Below are positions 13,343 through 13,544 of a DNA stretch of 13,544 bases, in pieces. The DNA lies in assembly GCA_905236365.1 (NCBI GenBank), contig CAJOPP010000458.1, positions 1-13,544 on the forward strand, read 5' to 3'. Source of the DNA: an uncultured Lachnospiraceae bacterium. GTDB lineage: Bacteria > Bacillota > Clostridia > Lachnospirales > Lachnospiraceae. The notes beneath the pieces are model-generated. The model had not been told where the DNA came from, made no database searches, and saw only the letters and a list, made by a program, of their open reading frames with translations. The position numbers and the translations under genes are program-made. The first letter of the stretch is position 1, and the number at the start of each line of letters is the position of its first letter.

Positions 13343-13544
13343 TTAGTTCTTAAAGAAACTAATCTCTTCAATAAGAGCTTCTGAAACCTCTTTGAGTGAA
13401 TCAGCTGTATTAGCAAGTGTATTAACAGTAGCTGAAAGCTCCTCCATTGATGCAGAGGTCTGCTCTGATGCTGCAGCATTCTCTTCAGAAATAGCTGACA
13501 GACTACTCATAGAATCAACTACAACGCCCTTAGACTCATCACAC
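13343..13544 (-). CDS. Methyl-accepting chemotaxis protein, C-terminal fragment
   Basis: The last 66 codons of a gene that runs off the right edge. The visible C-terminus is a heptad-like coiled coil typical of MCP signalling domains: SLSAISEENAAASEQTSASM and MEELSATVNTLANTADSL, ending FFKN. The Glu/Gln/Ala-rich EENAAASEQTSASMEEL stretch matches an adaptation (methylation) helix. There is no C-terminal pentapeptide tether for CheR. The sensor region is outside the window. Confidence 0.92.
   Translation of the reverse strand, partial: CDESKGVVVDSMSSLSAISEENAAASEQTSASMEELSATVNTLANTADSLKEVSEALIEEISFFKN

Noticed and set aside
1..13544. tRNA or rRNA genes, integrase or complete insertion sequences
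   Set aside because: None were recognised on either strand by inspection.

Overview
The window is a low-GC Gram-positive chromosome segment, most likely from a gut Clostridia of the family Lachnospiraceae. Three things point there: the gene order rplU-prp-rpmA / obgE-yhbY-nadD / yqeK-rsfS, an L27 with a Prp-cleaved N-terminal extension, and a LexA with a divergent LysM-type cell-division suppressor (yneA-like) behind B. subtilis-style SOS boxes. The genus is not resolved. Nearly everything is on the minus strand; lexA is the only confident plus-strand gene.

Right to left, in the direction of minus-strand transcription: the 3' end of a methyl-accepting chemotaxis protein (13343-13544); a terminator-like inverted repeat overlapping a strong promoter; an L21 leader; then rplU, prp and rpmA, where Prp is the protease that trims L27. 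A terminator at 12178-12202 closes this unit. A leader of about 140 nt follows, holding a second intrinsic terminator just before the obgE ribosome binding site. Next come obgE, yhbY (ribosome assembly) and nadD (NAD synthesis), then an approximately 300-bp non-coding stretch of hairpins and dispersed repeats. A terminator whose arm and loop also hold a 17-bp-spaced promoter restarts transcription into yqeK, rsfS, a membrane HD-GYP-type protein and an unrecognised 109-residue protein.

The middle (about 4900-6260) is an SOS module: a short membrane/LysM protein and lexA diverge from a region holding five LexA-box-like sites at regular 30, 30, 13 and 13 bp steps. One sits exactly in the spacer of a consensus promoter for the LysM gene.

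The left end is a 1418-residue cell-wall protein with a signal peptide, an acidic Ser/Thr/Glu-rich segment, a large unassigned N-terminal region, three SpaA/Cna-B-like domains, two duplicated DUF11-like stalk modules and a variant sortase signal (VAKTGD). It has its own near-consensus promoter and a strong hairpin abutting its ribosome binding site. Downstream lie a 35-bp tandem repeat (about 3.5 copies) and a bidirectional terminator.

Most genes are ordinary core genes. No clearly new multi-gene system is visible. The unusual signals are regulatory: the SOS-box array, the possible obgE attenuator, the hairpin before the surface-protein gene, the tandem repeat, and the pairing of an HD-GYP variant with an unknown small protein.
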